NCBI RefSeq assembly: GCF_036588685.1
Contig: NC_086382.1
Span: forward strand, 71,769,999 to 71,833,998
Reading direction: 5' to 3'
DNA length: 64,000 bases
From: Mytilus trossulus
Taxonomy: Eukaryota > Mollusca > Bivalvia > Mytilida > Mytilidae
Shown: piece after piece, positions 1-10,424 of the stretch
Numbering within the stretch: position 1 is the stretch's first letter
How the letters are laid out: each line of letters starts with the position of its first letter
Made by a program: the position numbers and the translations under genes
Notes under the pieces: model-generated
Databases searched by the model: none
Told to the model about the DNA's origin: nothing
The model's input: the letters and a program-made list of their open reading frames with translations, nothing else

Positions 1-698
1 TTGTTCCAAATCGGAATGGTTTTTTTCACTCGCTAACATAGCCTCTTTCATGTTTTTGCCCCCGCCGAGGCCATCGTCTAGATACATGACAATTTTTAGA
101 CCCGTACTTCTTCAATATTTTATAACTTCCCTGACTACCTTTGTGAAAATATATCCGCTGGTTGACAACCCAAAAGGCAAAACATTATACACATAATATT
201 CATGCTCCCATTTAAAACCTAAATATGTAGTATCTGTTTCAAAAATGCTTATATGATGATATGCGCTTTTTAAATCGTAAGAAAATACAAAATCTCCTTG
301 ATCATATAACTGTCTAGCAGTTTTTGCATCTTCATATTTGTGTTTAAATTTAACTACATGTGGATTGATATGTCTTGCATCTAGTACTAATCTGAGTTTT
401 GAACCTCTATTATGAGCTACAGTTAAAGGATTAACTACATATGGCTTACGAGACACTTTAGTAATACATCCTTTTTCTAGCAATTTTTCAATCTCGCTCT
501 GAACAAATTCAGGATTGTCTCTTGCTGATTTGTTATTTTGTAATTCAACCATGCATGGAATTGTGCTGAAAGGAATTTTATACCCGTTTGCTATAATATC
601 TAATTCAAAATCCGTGGCACCTATTCTCTTCCATTCGCTCAAGCTCTCTTTTAAATGACCTACACCTGTACCGTTACATTTTACTATAGTAGTAGTAT
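1..698 (-). pseudogene. DIRS-type retroelement reverse transcriptase (partial, interrupted)
   Basis: Reading down from 698, this frame encodes an RT of the DIRS/Ngaro (tyrosine-recombinase retrotransposon) type. Visible motifs are LVLDARHIN, SYDLKSAYHHI and VLPFGLSTSGYIFTK, followed by the polymerase box YLDDGLGGG at about 75-50, which is characteristic of DIRS-like RTs. A TGA at 114-112 interrupts the frame where the family usually has tryptophan; the frame is open again from there to the window edge. The upstream part of the same element (gag) is at 12588-13450, on the far side of an LTR element inserted at 698/699. RNase H and recombinase domains would lie off the left edge. The call is firm for an RT of this class; DIRS versus Ngaro cannot be decided here. 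Confidence 0.88.
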
Positions 699-908
699 TG
701 TGGTAAAGTCCAATACCAAGGTGCTCCGATTAGGAGGAACAATAACTTCCCAATGCGCAAGACCGGAAACCCCACTTCGATGCTAGAGATAACCCCAACA
801 AGACGTGCTACGAAGGCAAGTGACTGATTAAGTGACTATTCAGTGACTATAACAGATAGTTAAAGGTTTGTAGCCATGAGTATAAACGCCCATAACTAAA
901 ACACAACA
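699..908 (+). repeat. 5' LTR (210 bp)
   Basis: Matches 12378-12587 at a constant offset of 11,679 with a single difference (A at 898, G at 12577). It has canonical TG...CA ends and an internal short repeat AGTGACT. No obvious TATA box or AATAAA is visible inside it. Confidence 0.95.
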
Positions 909-909
909 T

Positions 910-921
910 TGGTATCAGATG
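910..921 (+). promoter_or_regulatory. Primer-binding site
   Basis: TGGTATCAGATG starts one base after the 5' LTR. TGGTATCAGA resembles the methionine-tRNA primer sites found in many LTR retrotransposons; which mussel tRNA it pairs with was not checked. Confidence 0.75.
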
Positions 922-1102
922 TGAACGCTGTCGTGGCTATAAATTTAGTTTTTGTGTGTCTATTTTGACGCGGTCAAATTCATATTTGGCGGGATTCTGA
1001 AAATATATTTTCGTGATTTCCCACGTGGGTCTGTAATAAACCATTGCATACACACCTACATTTATTCCCCTGAATGAACATATAATTATTGTTTATTACT
1101 TA

Positions 1103-1765
1103 GGTAGCAATACACAGTTAGGAGATTAGTTTCGCATTATGGCCCCTGTGGATTTTTCAAATAGGAAAGTTATTGTGTAATAAAATTCATTTTTAGACAG
1201 ATGAGTGCTAATTTAGCCTTCAAAGGTGGTTTATAAGAGCATCAAGATTATTTTTTACATGTTTTATGGGCTGTTTTCTGTTTGACAGTCCGTATTTTCA
1301 TAGCTAGACCGGCCATCGGTCCAGAAATTAATGTACTGTTTACAAACACTCTTTTTCTACACGAAGTTTTTGACGCAATTTTACAAAAAAATGAGATGAA
1401 AGACACATGATTTTCATTGGATTTGCTGAATGATATATGTACACAGTTTCAGAAAAGGTATTACTTCAAGCAATTGAAATTCTACTTTTAGTCAAATTTT
1501 GGGGAAATATGTGACATCTTTCCCCCCCTTTTTGCAATATTTTATAACAAATAAATGCAGATTGTTGCCATGGTTACACCAAAAAGAAATTATATTTTAC
1601 CATTTTATATACTGAAAATAAAATCTATGGAAGATTCTGATTACATACATATGCCCATATATGACACAAACAGTAAGCTTGATATTGCAAGAAAGCAATG
1701 AAAAGGGAATGGTAAAATTCATAAGGGCAAATTTTTGTATTTTTTCCTAACTGTTTATTGCTACC
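1103..1765. mobile_element. 663-bp TIR element (MITE), copy 1
   Basis: The ends are imperfect inverted repeats: GGTAGCAATACACAGTTAGG at the left and the complement of GGTAGCAATAAACAGTTAGG at the right. TTA flanks both ends, as for PIF/Harbinger-type target duplications. There is no coding capacity. The copy at 2510-3172 matches it at a constant offset of 1,407 with no indel. Confidence 0.85.
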
Positions 1766-2509
1766 TTATGGCATACTTACCAAGCTCAGAATTGTATAAT
1801 TTAAGACTTTTCATGCAATAAATCTATTGATATTTAGATTCAAAATCAACTTCTGAGTAAATTAAGTGTTTAACAATGACATTATGAGTCAATTTTATTG
1901 TTAACAGTCCTTAGCAACCAAAATTAGACATTTTGACACTAGGCTTATATTTGTACTCTATCGGCTTAACGCTTGCTTCTGATGGATTGGGCTGCATGTA
2001 GTAGCCCAAGTATTGAACGCGTTGGTTTTTTTCTTGCGAATATATCATATTATTGTTTTTAACAAGATTTCATGTTACATTTTGGCATATATTAGATGTA
2101 TAGTTGAATCAGATGTAAGAAATTGATTCCCTATCACCAAGTTTTTTAATCAAGTCTTTGGTATGCAATAAGCATAAAGATTAACATTTTTATGCTTAAA
2201 ATTGCTCAATTTTGTACAATGGTGCATCATCAGAGATCTTATTATGATATTCAACATTAAAAAACTGACAAAAGAGGTACAGTTTTTAAGATTTGGCTAA
2301 AACTTGAGGTAGAGACAAGATTTTACACTTTGACTTGGCACCTTTCTTAAAATCAGTTTTTGTCGCGTTTCAGTGTCAACTGCTAACCTTCATAAAATAT
2401 TCATTACTCAACCAATTTAAAAAAATAAAAGGCCATTTTACTCGTTTTAGCTAGCAGAACTCAGAAAATAAGTTAAAAGGGAGAATTTGAAAAAAATATT
2501 TACTATTAA

Positions 2510-3172
2510 GGTAGCAATACACAGTTAGGAGATTAGTTTCGCATTATGGCCCCTGTGGATTTTTCAAATAGGAAAGTTATTGTGTAATAAAATTCATTTT
2601 TAGACAGATGAGTGCTAATTTAGCCTTCAAAGGTGGTTTATAAGAGCATCAAGATTATTTTTTACATGTTTTATGGGCTGTTTTCTGTTTGACAGTCCGT
2701 ATTTTCATAGCTAGACCGGCCATCGGTCCAGAAATTAATGTACTGTTTACAAACACTCTTTTTCTACACGAAGTTTTTGACGCAATTTTACAAAAAAATG
2801 AGATGAAAGACACATGATTTTCATTGGATTTGCTGAATGATATATGTACACAGTTTCAGAAAAGGTATTACTTCAAGCAATTGAAATTCTACTTTTAGTC
2901 AAATTTTGGGGAAATATGTGACATCTTTCCCCCCCTTTTTGCAATATTTTATAACAAATAAATGCAGATTGTTGCCATGGTTACACCAAAAAGAAATTAT
3001 ATTTTACCATTTTATATACTGAAAATAAAATCTATGGAAGATTCTGATTACATACATATGCCCATATATGACACAAACAGTAAGCTTGATATTGCAAGAA
3101 AGCAATGAAAAGGGAATGGTAAAATTCATAAGGGCAAATTTTTGTATTTTTTCCTAACTGTTTATTGCTACC
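2510..3172. mobile_element. 663-bp TIR element (MITE), copy 2
   Basis: Same length and, as far as read, the same sequence as copy 1, in the same orientation. The immediate left flank is TAA and the right flank TTA, so the target duplication is not as clean as for copy 1. It may be an independent insertion or part of a local duplication. Confidence 0.85.
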
Positions 3173-3550
3173 TTATGTGTTTTGTAATTACAGGGAGCAG
3201 AAATTGTAACTTGTAAAAAGTAATAATATTGAAATAAAGTGTTCATTTCAATTTTGCGCAGTCACACTTGAATTTTTACAAGTCAATATTTGTTTTTTAT
3301 AGCATACACTAAGTTTAACTGACACTACATCAGTATAAATCAATTTTCCGGTTGGTCTGGATTGAATTATACTTGTGTATACAAAAATACATGTTTGTTA
3401 ACTGCATTGGTACTTTTTCATTTCCGGTTGATCTGGATTGGAAATTACAAGTGCATTACACAGTACAAAAATAATTTAAAAAAAATACAAATAAATTCAA
3501 TTAAAAATAACAACCGCTTACAGAGCCATTTTTGAATATTGTGCAGGCAC

Positions 3551-3940
3551 AGGTGTAATATTTTATACCGGGAGATCTGGTTAATATTTACATTTGTCCT
3601 ATATTATTGCTTCACAGGTGTAATATCTTATACTAGGAGATCTGCTTAATATTTAGATTTGTCTTATATTATTGCTTTTCAAGTGTAATATTTTATACCG
3701 GGAGATCTGGTTGATATTTACATTTGTTCTATATTATTGCTGTACAGGTGTTATATTTTATACCTGTAGATCTGGTTAATATTTACATTTGTCCTATATT
3801 ATTGCTTTACAAGTGTAATATTTTATACCGGGAGTTCTGGTTAATATTTACATTTGTCCCTCATTATAACTGCACAGGTGTAATATTTTATACCGGGAGA
3901 TCTGGTCAATGTTACATTTGTTGTTCTCGATTATCGATAC
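3551..3940 (+). repeat. Six 65-bp tandem repeats in the retroelement leader
   Basis: Units start at 3551, 3616, 3681, 3746, 3811 and 3876, an exact 65-bp period, with only point differences. The most conserved part of each unit is TTTTATACCGGGAGATCTGG, followed by an AT-rich spacer. The array ends about 75 bp before the gag start codon, a place where some Gypsy elements carry clustered protein-binding sites or insulators. Confidence 0.92.
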
Positions 3941-4015
3941 ACATCTTAGATAATTTGCTTCCACATATCGCGTGTAAACTAAGCCGTATATTGACATCAT
4001 ACAGATAGAGCAATC

Positions 4016-5917
4016 ATGTCAAAAGAAGTGAATATAAACACGGCAAGTAAAGAGGAACTGATGACAATTAAGGATATTGGGGAAGCAAGAGCTAAACTGA
4101 TTATCGATGCAAGGACAGCTAAGGGAAAATTAACGCTCGAGGATTTGAAGTTCATCCAAGGTCTTCCGAATACCCTGTGGGATCCTCTTGTAGCAGCAGG
4201 TCGAATTATTTTTGAAAAAAAAGAAGAAGTTGATGAAAGTGCCGAACAGAAAAAACTAATTGAGAAGTTGAAAACAAGACTTGTCAATCAAAAAGAAGAT
4301 GCTGAACAGGAGATAAAGAAAATTCAAAAGAATTTTGACACAAAGTTGTTAATTGCAACTCAAGACAAGACAACCGTTCAACATGAATTAAAACAGAAAA
4401 TAAAAGAATTGCAAGATGCATTGGAAGGGGAAATAGAAGAAAAGAATGAGTATGCTAAATTGATAGACGAAACAAAACAGAAGTACGCAATGGAGTCATT
4501 AGCCCAACAAGAGTTTAGTCAACAGGAGAAGGAAAAATTATTGATCAAGGTTGAGCAAGACAAACTGGATAAACTGGAAGAGCAAAAGGAACATATGGAT
4601 GTATTACAAGTAGAAAGAAAGGAAATGAAAGATCTGATGGAGTCCTTAGAGAAAAAGTTTGAAATTGAGAAAACCATATTTATGGACAAAACCAACCAAT
4701 TGGTAATTAAATTAAATGAAGAACGGGAAACACAGGCACGGACCATAAAGCGTGAAAAAGTTGCGAGAAATAAATGTGTCCGTCTTGAAGAGGAAATAAA
4801 ACATCTACAAATGTCCAAAAGAGTAACAGAAACAATAGAGCAGCACGAAAAGAATCCTAAAAGTAATGTTCAAGATGCAGAAATTTCAAAGGTAACAGCT
4901 GACATGTCAAAATCTGTTCAAATATCTGAGCAGAACAAACATCCTAACAGTAGTGGACCAGCGCCACAAAGGCTCCCGTGCTATGATGGTAAGACTGAAT
5001 GGAAACCCTATTACATGCAATTTATTCATTTTTCAAATCGGTACAAGTTGGATAGTAAACAAAGATTAAACAGACTTATAGAATGTTTGCGGGAGAAAGC
5101 ACTGAAGTTCTATAGTACTCGTCCGCTGTCAGTCCAAAATGATTTCGTACTACTTTCAGAAAAGCTGAATCAACGTTTCGGAAATAAGGACCTACCCTAT
5201 ACCATTAGAAGGCAATTACAGGAAGTAAGACAAAATATTGATGAAACAGTAGAGGAGTTCGCAGAAAGAGTCCAGGAGATGGCTAGTGACGGATATGGAC
5301 CAACTACACCTGAAAATGTGGTCGAAACGATAAGTGTAGATGCATTTTTAAAGGGCTGTAGCGATAAGAAAGCTACTCTCTTCGCTATGGAGAAGAATCC
5401 AACTACATTAGATAATGCTCTACAGTGTGTAAAGAGTTCCATACACAATCAAAGAATTGTGCTCGGGAAGAGACCAGAGGTTGTCAAAAGAGTTCACTTT
5501 GACTCTGATAATGATTCCGAAACAGAGTCTTCAGAACTTGCTGTTCGAGCATTAAATAGGTATGACAGGAGAAATTCAACATCATATGACAGGAGACAGA
5601 CTCCATCTTCTGATTGGCAGTCTTCAGTTGAGTCACGTCTTAAAAGAACTGAACAGGACATTGGTAACATTAAAGATGATGTTTCAAAAATTCTGATGGC
5701 TGTTTCCAGACAATCGACTGGTGGTCCAAATCGCAGGTCCATATCACCAGGAAGAAGCCCAGATAGGTCTAATGACGAGTGTTTCCGTTGTCATGAAAAA
5801 GGGCATTATGCAAGGAATTGCCCTAATACCACAGCTGTGGCTAGGATTCCAAGGTCACCATCGCCAAAGCCAACTGAAAGAGACCAACATTTAAACTCTC
5901 AAGGACTGAAGGCTTAG
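4016..5917 (+). CDS. gag: Gag polyprotein with N-terminal helix-hairpin-helix domain
   Basis: The 633-aa product starts at the ATG at 4016. Residues about 5-62 (VNINTASKEELMTIKDIG, then LTLEDL) match the ComEA-type helix-hairpin-helix DNA-binding pattern, unusual at the front of a Gag. Residues about 70-270 are a long charged coiled coil rich in E, K and Q. Residues about 320-485 resemble the retrotransposon capsid domain, with LPCYDGK followed by helical segments. A single CCHC zinc knuckle, CFRCHEKGHYARNC, lies at about 589-602 after a basic, serine-rich linker. Gag forms the particle and packages element RNA. The frame has no stop and ends at TAG 5915-5917, overlapping the -1 pol frame. 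Confidence 0.92.
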   Translation: MSKEVNINTASKEELMTIKDIGEARAKLIIDARTAKGKLTLEDLKFIQGLPNTLWDPLVAAGRIIFEKKEEVDESAEQKKLIEKLKTRLVNQKEDAEQEIKKIQKNFDTKLLIATQDKTTVQHELKQKIKELQDALEGEIEEKNEYAKLIDETKQKYAMESLAQQEFSQQEKEKLLIKVEQDKLDKLEEQKEHMDVLQVERKEMKDLMESLEKKFEIEKTIFMDKTNQLVIKLNEERETQARTIKREKVARNKCVRLEEEIKHLQMSKRVTETIEQHEKNPKSNVQDAEISKVTADMSKSVQISEQNKHPNSSGPAPQRLPCYDGKTEWKPYYMQFIHFSNRYKLDSKQRLNRLIECLREKALKFYSTRPLSVQNDFVLLSEKLNQRFGNKDLPYTIRRQLQEVRQNIDETVEEFAERVQEMASDGYGPTTPENVVETISVDAFLKGCSDKKATLFAMEKNPTTLDNALQCVKSSIHNQRIVLGKRPEVVKRVHFDSDNDSETESSELAVRALNRYDRRNSTSYDRRQTPSSDWQSSVESRLKRTEQDIGNIKDDVSKILMAVSRQSTGGPNRRSISPGRSPDRSNDECFRCHEKGHYARNCPNTTAVARIPRSPSPKPTERDQHLNSQGLKA

Positions 5918-5927
5918 ACCGGTCCTT
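5890..5927 (+). promoter_or_regulatory. Candidate -1 ribosomal frameshift site (gag to pol)
   Basis: The heptamer TTTAAAC at 5890-5896 is in slippery register: gag reads CAT TTA AAC, giving T TTA AAC. Slipping back one base enters the pol frame, which is open from 5827. The gag stop follows at 5915. An 8-bp stem, AAGGACTG 5901-5908 with CGGTCCTT 5920-5927 (one G-U pair), begins four bases after the heptamer and encloses an 11-base loop. Heptamer, register, frame direction and nearby structure all agree with programmed frameshifting. Confidence 0.8.
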
Positions 5928-8487
5928 AGTCCATTATCCACATACAGGTCGCCCACCAACAACTGAAATTAAACAAATTGTGAGTGTAACCGGCAATGCT
6001 GGTACTCATGATCTTGTTTCAAACATCAATAAGCCAGGATCATTTAACTCAAACTTGGATGTGACTCGTTCCACAACAATTACCGGTTGTTCTGGTACTT
6101 GTGAGATGAGCCATTTCAAGAATGAGGAAGTTCCAACAGTCACTAGTCAATTTAAGGTGAAAGAAGTTTCTATGTATGGAGATGATACCAAATATAAACC
6201 CATTAATTTAGTACTGAAAATAACTATAAATGGTAAACAGGCTGAGGCAATTGTTGACACTGCAGCACAGGTAACGGTTATCAATTTTGATTTTGCTAAG
6301 TCCTTGAATCCTGCAATTGAAGTTAAAGAGCCAGTTATATTGAAAGGAGCAGGAAAAGACAATAGTATCACTGCAAGATATGCAGATAGAGTAGCTATCA
6401 AGGTAGGCAAAACTGAAACAAGATGGAGGGTCATAGTTGCTGATATAACAGATCCAGTCATTTTAGGACTAGATGTTTTACGACACATAAAAGCTGTTAT
6501 AAATTTAGTTGATTTGACCATAACAGTTGATGGCGAAAAACTGACAGCTGCAGTGCTCAATGCAAAAAGCGACAAGATAAAAATCTGTAGGGTGAGGTTA
6601 GGGAAAGGTGTTATAGTTCCACCACAATCAGAAGTTCATTTGCATGCTAAATTGAGTGGAGATTGTGAAAACGAGATTATTGTTCAACCTACAACAAACT
6701 TGAAGGGGTTGCTTATGCCAAATATATTGAGTACAGCTGAACACCAAGTACCAGTATCTTTGATAAATGTCACTGATAAATATATAACTTTAAAAAAGAA
6801 TTGTAATATTGGAACAGTGATGGAGGTAGCAGAAGTCAGTGAAGAAACTGAAGATGGTCCAACACTTAGTGTTAGAAAACTGGAACAACTTGATTCAGGA
6901 AAAGATATATTAAGCTGTATTCCAGAACATTTGCAGGATATGTTTATTAAATCAAAGAAAAATCTATCGCTCGATCAATCCAGAAAATTGGCTTATCTGT
7001 TAGTGCAATTTCAAGATATTTTTGCCAAAAATGAACTTGATATTGGGCACTTTACCAAAATAAAACATCGCATTGATACGGGGAATTCAGCTCCTGTGAA
7101 AGAACGTTTGCGGCGTACTCCTCTAGGGTTCGAAAAAGAAGAGGAAGCCCACTTGCAGGATTTATTGAATAAAAAGATTATCCAGCCATCTTCTTCTGAG
7201 TGGGCAGCTGCCCCAGTCCTTATTCGTAAGAAATGTGGAGCCCTGCGGTACTGCATTGATTATAGGAAATTAAATGCTTTAACCAGAAAAGACGCATTTT
7301 CTGTTCCTCGTATTGACTCTTGTTTGGACACCCTTAAAGGGACACAGTTTATGTCCTGCCTGGACATGGCGTCAGGTTATTATCAAGCCGAAATTCATGA
7401 GTCTGATAGACATAAAACAGCCTTCCTCACCAAGTATGGTCTTTTTGAGTATATCAGATTAAGTTTTGGTCTCTGTAATAGTCCGGCATTTTTCCAGAGG
7501 ATGATACAGCTGATTTTGACTGGTTTAACTTGGAAAGAATGTCTCGCATATCTAGATGACGTCATCGTGCTGGGTAAAGATTTTAGTAACCATCTTGAAA
7601 ACCTCTATAAAGTTTTGCAACGTTTTAAAGATAATAACTTGAAGCTTAAACCAAGCAAATGTTCATTCTTTCAGACGGAAGTACTGTTTTTAGGAAAACT
7701 TGTTAACAGAGACGGTATATCTGTTAATCCAGAGAGTAGAAATACCATTCTGAATTGGCCTATACCAAAAAAGAAGAAAGATGTTGAGTCTTTTTTGGGT
7801 TTTGCTAACTACCATAGAGATCACATTAAAAACTATAGCACACTGTCTGGTCCACTACATGAGCTCACTCGAAAGAAAATAACTTTCCACTGGGGAGAGA
7901 GACACCAGGAAGCGTTTGAAAAGATACAACAGGCTCTTGTAACTTCTGCAATATTGGCATATCCCGATCCAGATACACAGTTTATACTAGATACTGATGC
8001 TTCTGATACATCGGTTGGTGCTGAACTCATACAGATACATAATGGAAAGGAATGTGTCGTTTGTTACGCAAGCAAGATTCTAATCCCTGTTCAGAGACGC
8101 TATTGCACCACACGGAAAGAGTTACTGGCCATAATTACATTTACACGTCAGTTTAGAAACTATTTACTAGGTCGTCAATTTATAGTTAGAACTGACCATA
8201 GCAGTCTAACATGGCTCTTAAAGTTCAAGGCGATAGAAGGACAGTTAGCTAGATGGCTGGAGGAACTCTCACAGTATGATATGATAATACAGCACCGGCC
8301 TGGTAAGAAACATGCTAATGCAGACGGTCTCTCGAGAATTCCTGATAATCTTGAAGCTTGTGATAATTATTTTGCTGGTGCAAAGTTGGAAGGGTTGCCT
8401 TGCGGGGCTGTGATTATTGTTGTAGAGCACAGAGAACTTGGGGACAATTTGAAGCTGATATTGATGACGTCATTCCACTTGCTGTGA
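5896..8487 (+). CDS. pol: Pol: protease, reverse transcriptase and RNase H
   Basis: This frame is -1 to gag and is entered at the slippery site; there is no convincing ATG start. An aspartic protease motif AIVDTAAQV lies near 6247-6273. RT follows (about 7060-7690) with CIDYRKLNAL, LDMASGYYQ, LSFGLCNSPAFFQ and the catalytic box YLDD at 7549-7560. RNase H follows with FILDTDASDTSVGAELIQ from 7981, RKELLAIITF and VRTDHSSLTWL. Near 8400, in a run of G, the frame shifts: the usual Gypsy linker with clustered Cys (GCDYCCRAQ) and then integrase continue in another frame, so the last 29 or so codons to the stop at 8487 are probably not native. One missing G would explain this. Confidence 0.9.
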   Translation, partial: LSRTEGLDRSLVHYPHTGRPPTTEIKQIVSVTGNAGTHDLVSNINKPGSFNSNLDVTRSTTITGCSGTCEMSHFKNEEVPTVTSQFKVKEVSMYGDDTKYKPINLVLKITINGKQAEAIVDTAAQVTVINFDFAKSLNPAIEVKEPVILKGAGKDNSITARYADRVAIKVGKTETRWRVIVADITDPVILGLDVLRHIKAVINLVDLTITVDGEKLTAAVLNAKSDKIKICRVRLGKGVIVPPQSEVHLHAKLSGDCENEIIVQPTTNLKGLLMPNILSTAEHQVPVSLINVTDKYITLKKNCNIGTVMEVAEVSEETEDGPTLSVRKLEQLDSGKDILSCIPEHLQDMFIKSKKNLSLDQSRKLAYLLVQFQDIFAKNELDIGHFTKIKHRIDTGNSAPVKERLRRTPLGFEKEEEAHLQDLLNKKIIQPSSSEWAAAPVLIRKKCGALRYCIDYRKLNALTRKDAFSVPRIDSCLDTLKGTQFMSCLDMASGYYQAEIHESDRHKTAFLTKYGLFEYIRLSFGLCNSPAFFQRMIQLILTGLTWKECLAYLDDVIVLGKDFSNHLENLYKVLQRFKDNNLKLKPSKCSFFQTEVLFLGKLVNRDGISVNPESRNTILNWPIPKKKKDVESFLGFANYHRDHIKNYSTLSGPLHELTRKKITFHWGERHQEAFEKIQQALVTSAILAYPDPDTQFILDTDASDTSVGAELIQIHNGKECVVCYASKILIPVQRRYCTTRKELLAIITFTRQFRNYLLGRQFIVRTDHSSLTWLLKFKAIEGQLARWLEELSQYDMIIQHRPGKKHANADGLSRIPDNLEACDNYFAGAKLEGLPCGAVIIVVEHRELGDNLKLILMTSFHLL

Positions 8488-9467
8488 GGATAGTAGCAGA
8501 AACTGATGTCAACAATGCCAAAACAGACCATTGCAACTGGATGGAAGGCAGATCAACCAGGGACATTATTACAGAACAGGAGAAAGATTCAGACTTATGC
8601 CAGATTATACAGTGGTGAAAGAATGATCAAGTTCCCAGTGAGTTTGAATTACAGCTATGCAGTCCAGCTGCAAAACATTGGTGGAGCTGTAATTCACAGC
8701 TAAAATTTAACGATGGAGTTCTAGTCTATGAGTGGTTAGATATTGTACCGCCAAAAGTACTGGTCATGGTTCCTAAATCAATGAAACAAGAGGTCTTGGT
8801 AAATTGTCACGATACAATATCAGCTGGACACTTTGGACAACAGAAAACTTACAACAAGCTTAAGTCAAGATTCATGTGGCATGGAATGAGGCATGATGCA
8901 TTGATTCATGTTAGAACTTGCGAAGTATGTAACATCAATAAGAAGCCGAGTAGAAAAGCAAAAGGAGCTCTTGGACAATTCCATGCTGGTTCCCCGATGG
9001 AACGAATCCATATAGACATTTTAGGTCCGCTTAGAGAAAGTGCAAAAGGTAACAAATGTATACTTGTGGTAATAGACCAGTTCACAAAATGGGTTGAATT
9101 TTATGCTTTACCTAACCAGAATGCTCAAACTGTGGCTACAACATTAACTGATAATTTTATATCAAGATTTGGATTTCCGTCCATGATACACTCAGATCAG
9201 GGTAAAAATCTAGATGGAAATCTTTTTCGTGAACTCTGTAGCCTTCTGGAAATTCCAAAAACAAGAACTACCTCATATCGTCCTTGCTGCAACGGTCAGG
9301 TTGAAAGATACAACAGAACCATCATTCAATGTATTCGTTGTTTTTTAAAAGGGAAGCAAAGAGACTGGGACCAAAATTTACAGTTGTTAGCAGGAGCCAT
9401 TAGATCAACTGAGAACAGAAATACAGGGTATTCCCCTAACATGCTTATGTTTGGAAGAGAAGTTTAG
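8402..9467 (+). pseudogene. Integrase core of the LTR element (frame broken)
   Basis: This frame continues pol after the shift near 8400. It has a TGA at 8616-8618 and a TAG at 9465-9467; between them it is open. The zinc-binding HHCC module is intact (VNCHDTISAGHFG, then CEVCN), as is the catalytic D-D-E triad (HIDILGPL, IHSDQGKNLDG, GQVERYNRT). An ATG at 8766 exists inside the zinc module but is unlikely to be a real start. The domains are complete, so the stops look like recent damage or sequence error. The family function is insertion of element cDNA into the genome. Confidence 0.88.
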
Positions 9468-9473
9468 CATCCT

Positions 9474-10340
9474 GTGGATTTGCTAATGGGCACCTCACAC
9501 ACTAGTGGGAACAGTAAGCAACCATCGGAATATATTAAAGATCTCAAGCAAGTTATGGAAGAGGTACACTCAATTGTCAGGGAGAATATTCAGTCTGCAC
9601 AATTCAGACAGAAAAGAGATTACGACACAAAGCTCTTTCAGAGAACCTATGATGTCGGGGATGCTGTTTATAGAATAGATTCTGCCACTAAAGTAGGGGA
9701 GAGTAAAAAGCTAAGATCACCTTGGCAAGGGCCATATTTAGTCATTAAAGTCATATCCCCTGTTTTGTACAGAATCCAAAAGCGCAAGAAAATTCTCGTT
9801 GTGCACCATGATAAATTGAAACCCTGTGAGGATAGAGTTTTACCAAAATGGCTTAAATATGCTAAGAATAGGCTTTCACTAGGTGTTCATAAGGAGAAGG
9901 AGGATTTAGATATTATGATACAAGATCCTGATATTGGCCAAGATCTCTCGGTGTTATTCCCAGACAAAATTCTATACAATGATCTGACCATGATATGCTC
10001 CGGTAGTTTTGGAAATTATGGTCAGACCACTAATGGAATTCCTGTCCAAAATGCTGATGTGAATAACCAGGTTATGAATACCCCAGGACGTATTCATGGC
10101 CCTGTTGTTGATGCTGAAACTATTAGTTCTTGCCCCTTTTGTTTAACCGGCAGTGCTGGTGAAAAGGAGTGTGAACATCATTATAGGGTTGTATCAGATT
10201 TAAACGACTCATTTAGTGAAAGTGATTTAGATGAAACCTGTCTCTATACAGTAGAGGATTCAGAGGAAAGCGAGTATGTCGGTCGTACGAGGAATCGTCC
10301 TAGATATTTGGATGATTATGATACGATGTTTGACGATTAA
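9474..10340 (+). pseudogene. Integrase C-terminal region (GPY/F type) and acidic tail
   Basis: Same frame as the integrase core, separated from it only by the TAG at 9465. KLRSPWQGPYLVIKVISPVLYRIQ and the following HHDKLKP match the GPY/F module of Gypsy integrases. The remainder is an acidic tail containing CPFCLTGSAGEKECEHH, a possible Cys/His zinc site, and ends RPRYLDDYDTMFDD. No chromodomain is recognisable. Confidence 0.8.
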
Positions 10341-10424
10341 TTGAATATGTTGTGTGTAAATATGTAACTGTTTAAAAAATATTATTTTATGTGGTAATTG
10401 TTTATTTGCAGCTATATAAGTAGG

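Larger units (their letters stand above)
922..4015 (+). other. Long untranslated leader of the LTR element
   Basis: About 3.1 kb between the primer site and the gag ATG, with no substantial open frame. It contains two copies of a 663-bp TIR element and a six-unit 65-bp tandem repeat, listed separately. The stretches 922-1102, 1766-2509 and 3173-3550 show nothing recognisable, except two CCGGTT-(G/T)-(G/A)TCTGGATTG-like motifs near 3347 and 3424 that resemble the core of the downstream tandem repeat. Confidence 0.7.

Noticed and set aside
3551-3940. CRISPR-like array
   Set aside because: Units are contiguous 65-bp tandem repeats with no variable spacers.
4519-7256. Several minus-strand frames across gag and pol
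   Set aside because: Antisense shadows of the real coding frames, with low-complexity composition.
8506-8703. Short plus-strand frame between RNase H and integrase
   Set aside because: It overlaps the frame that carries pol homology (GCDYCCRAQ and onward) and has none itself.
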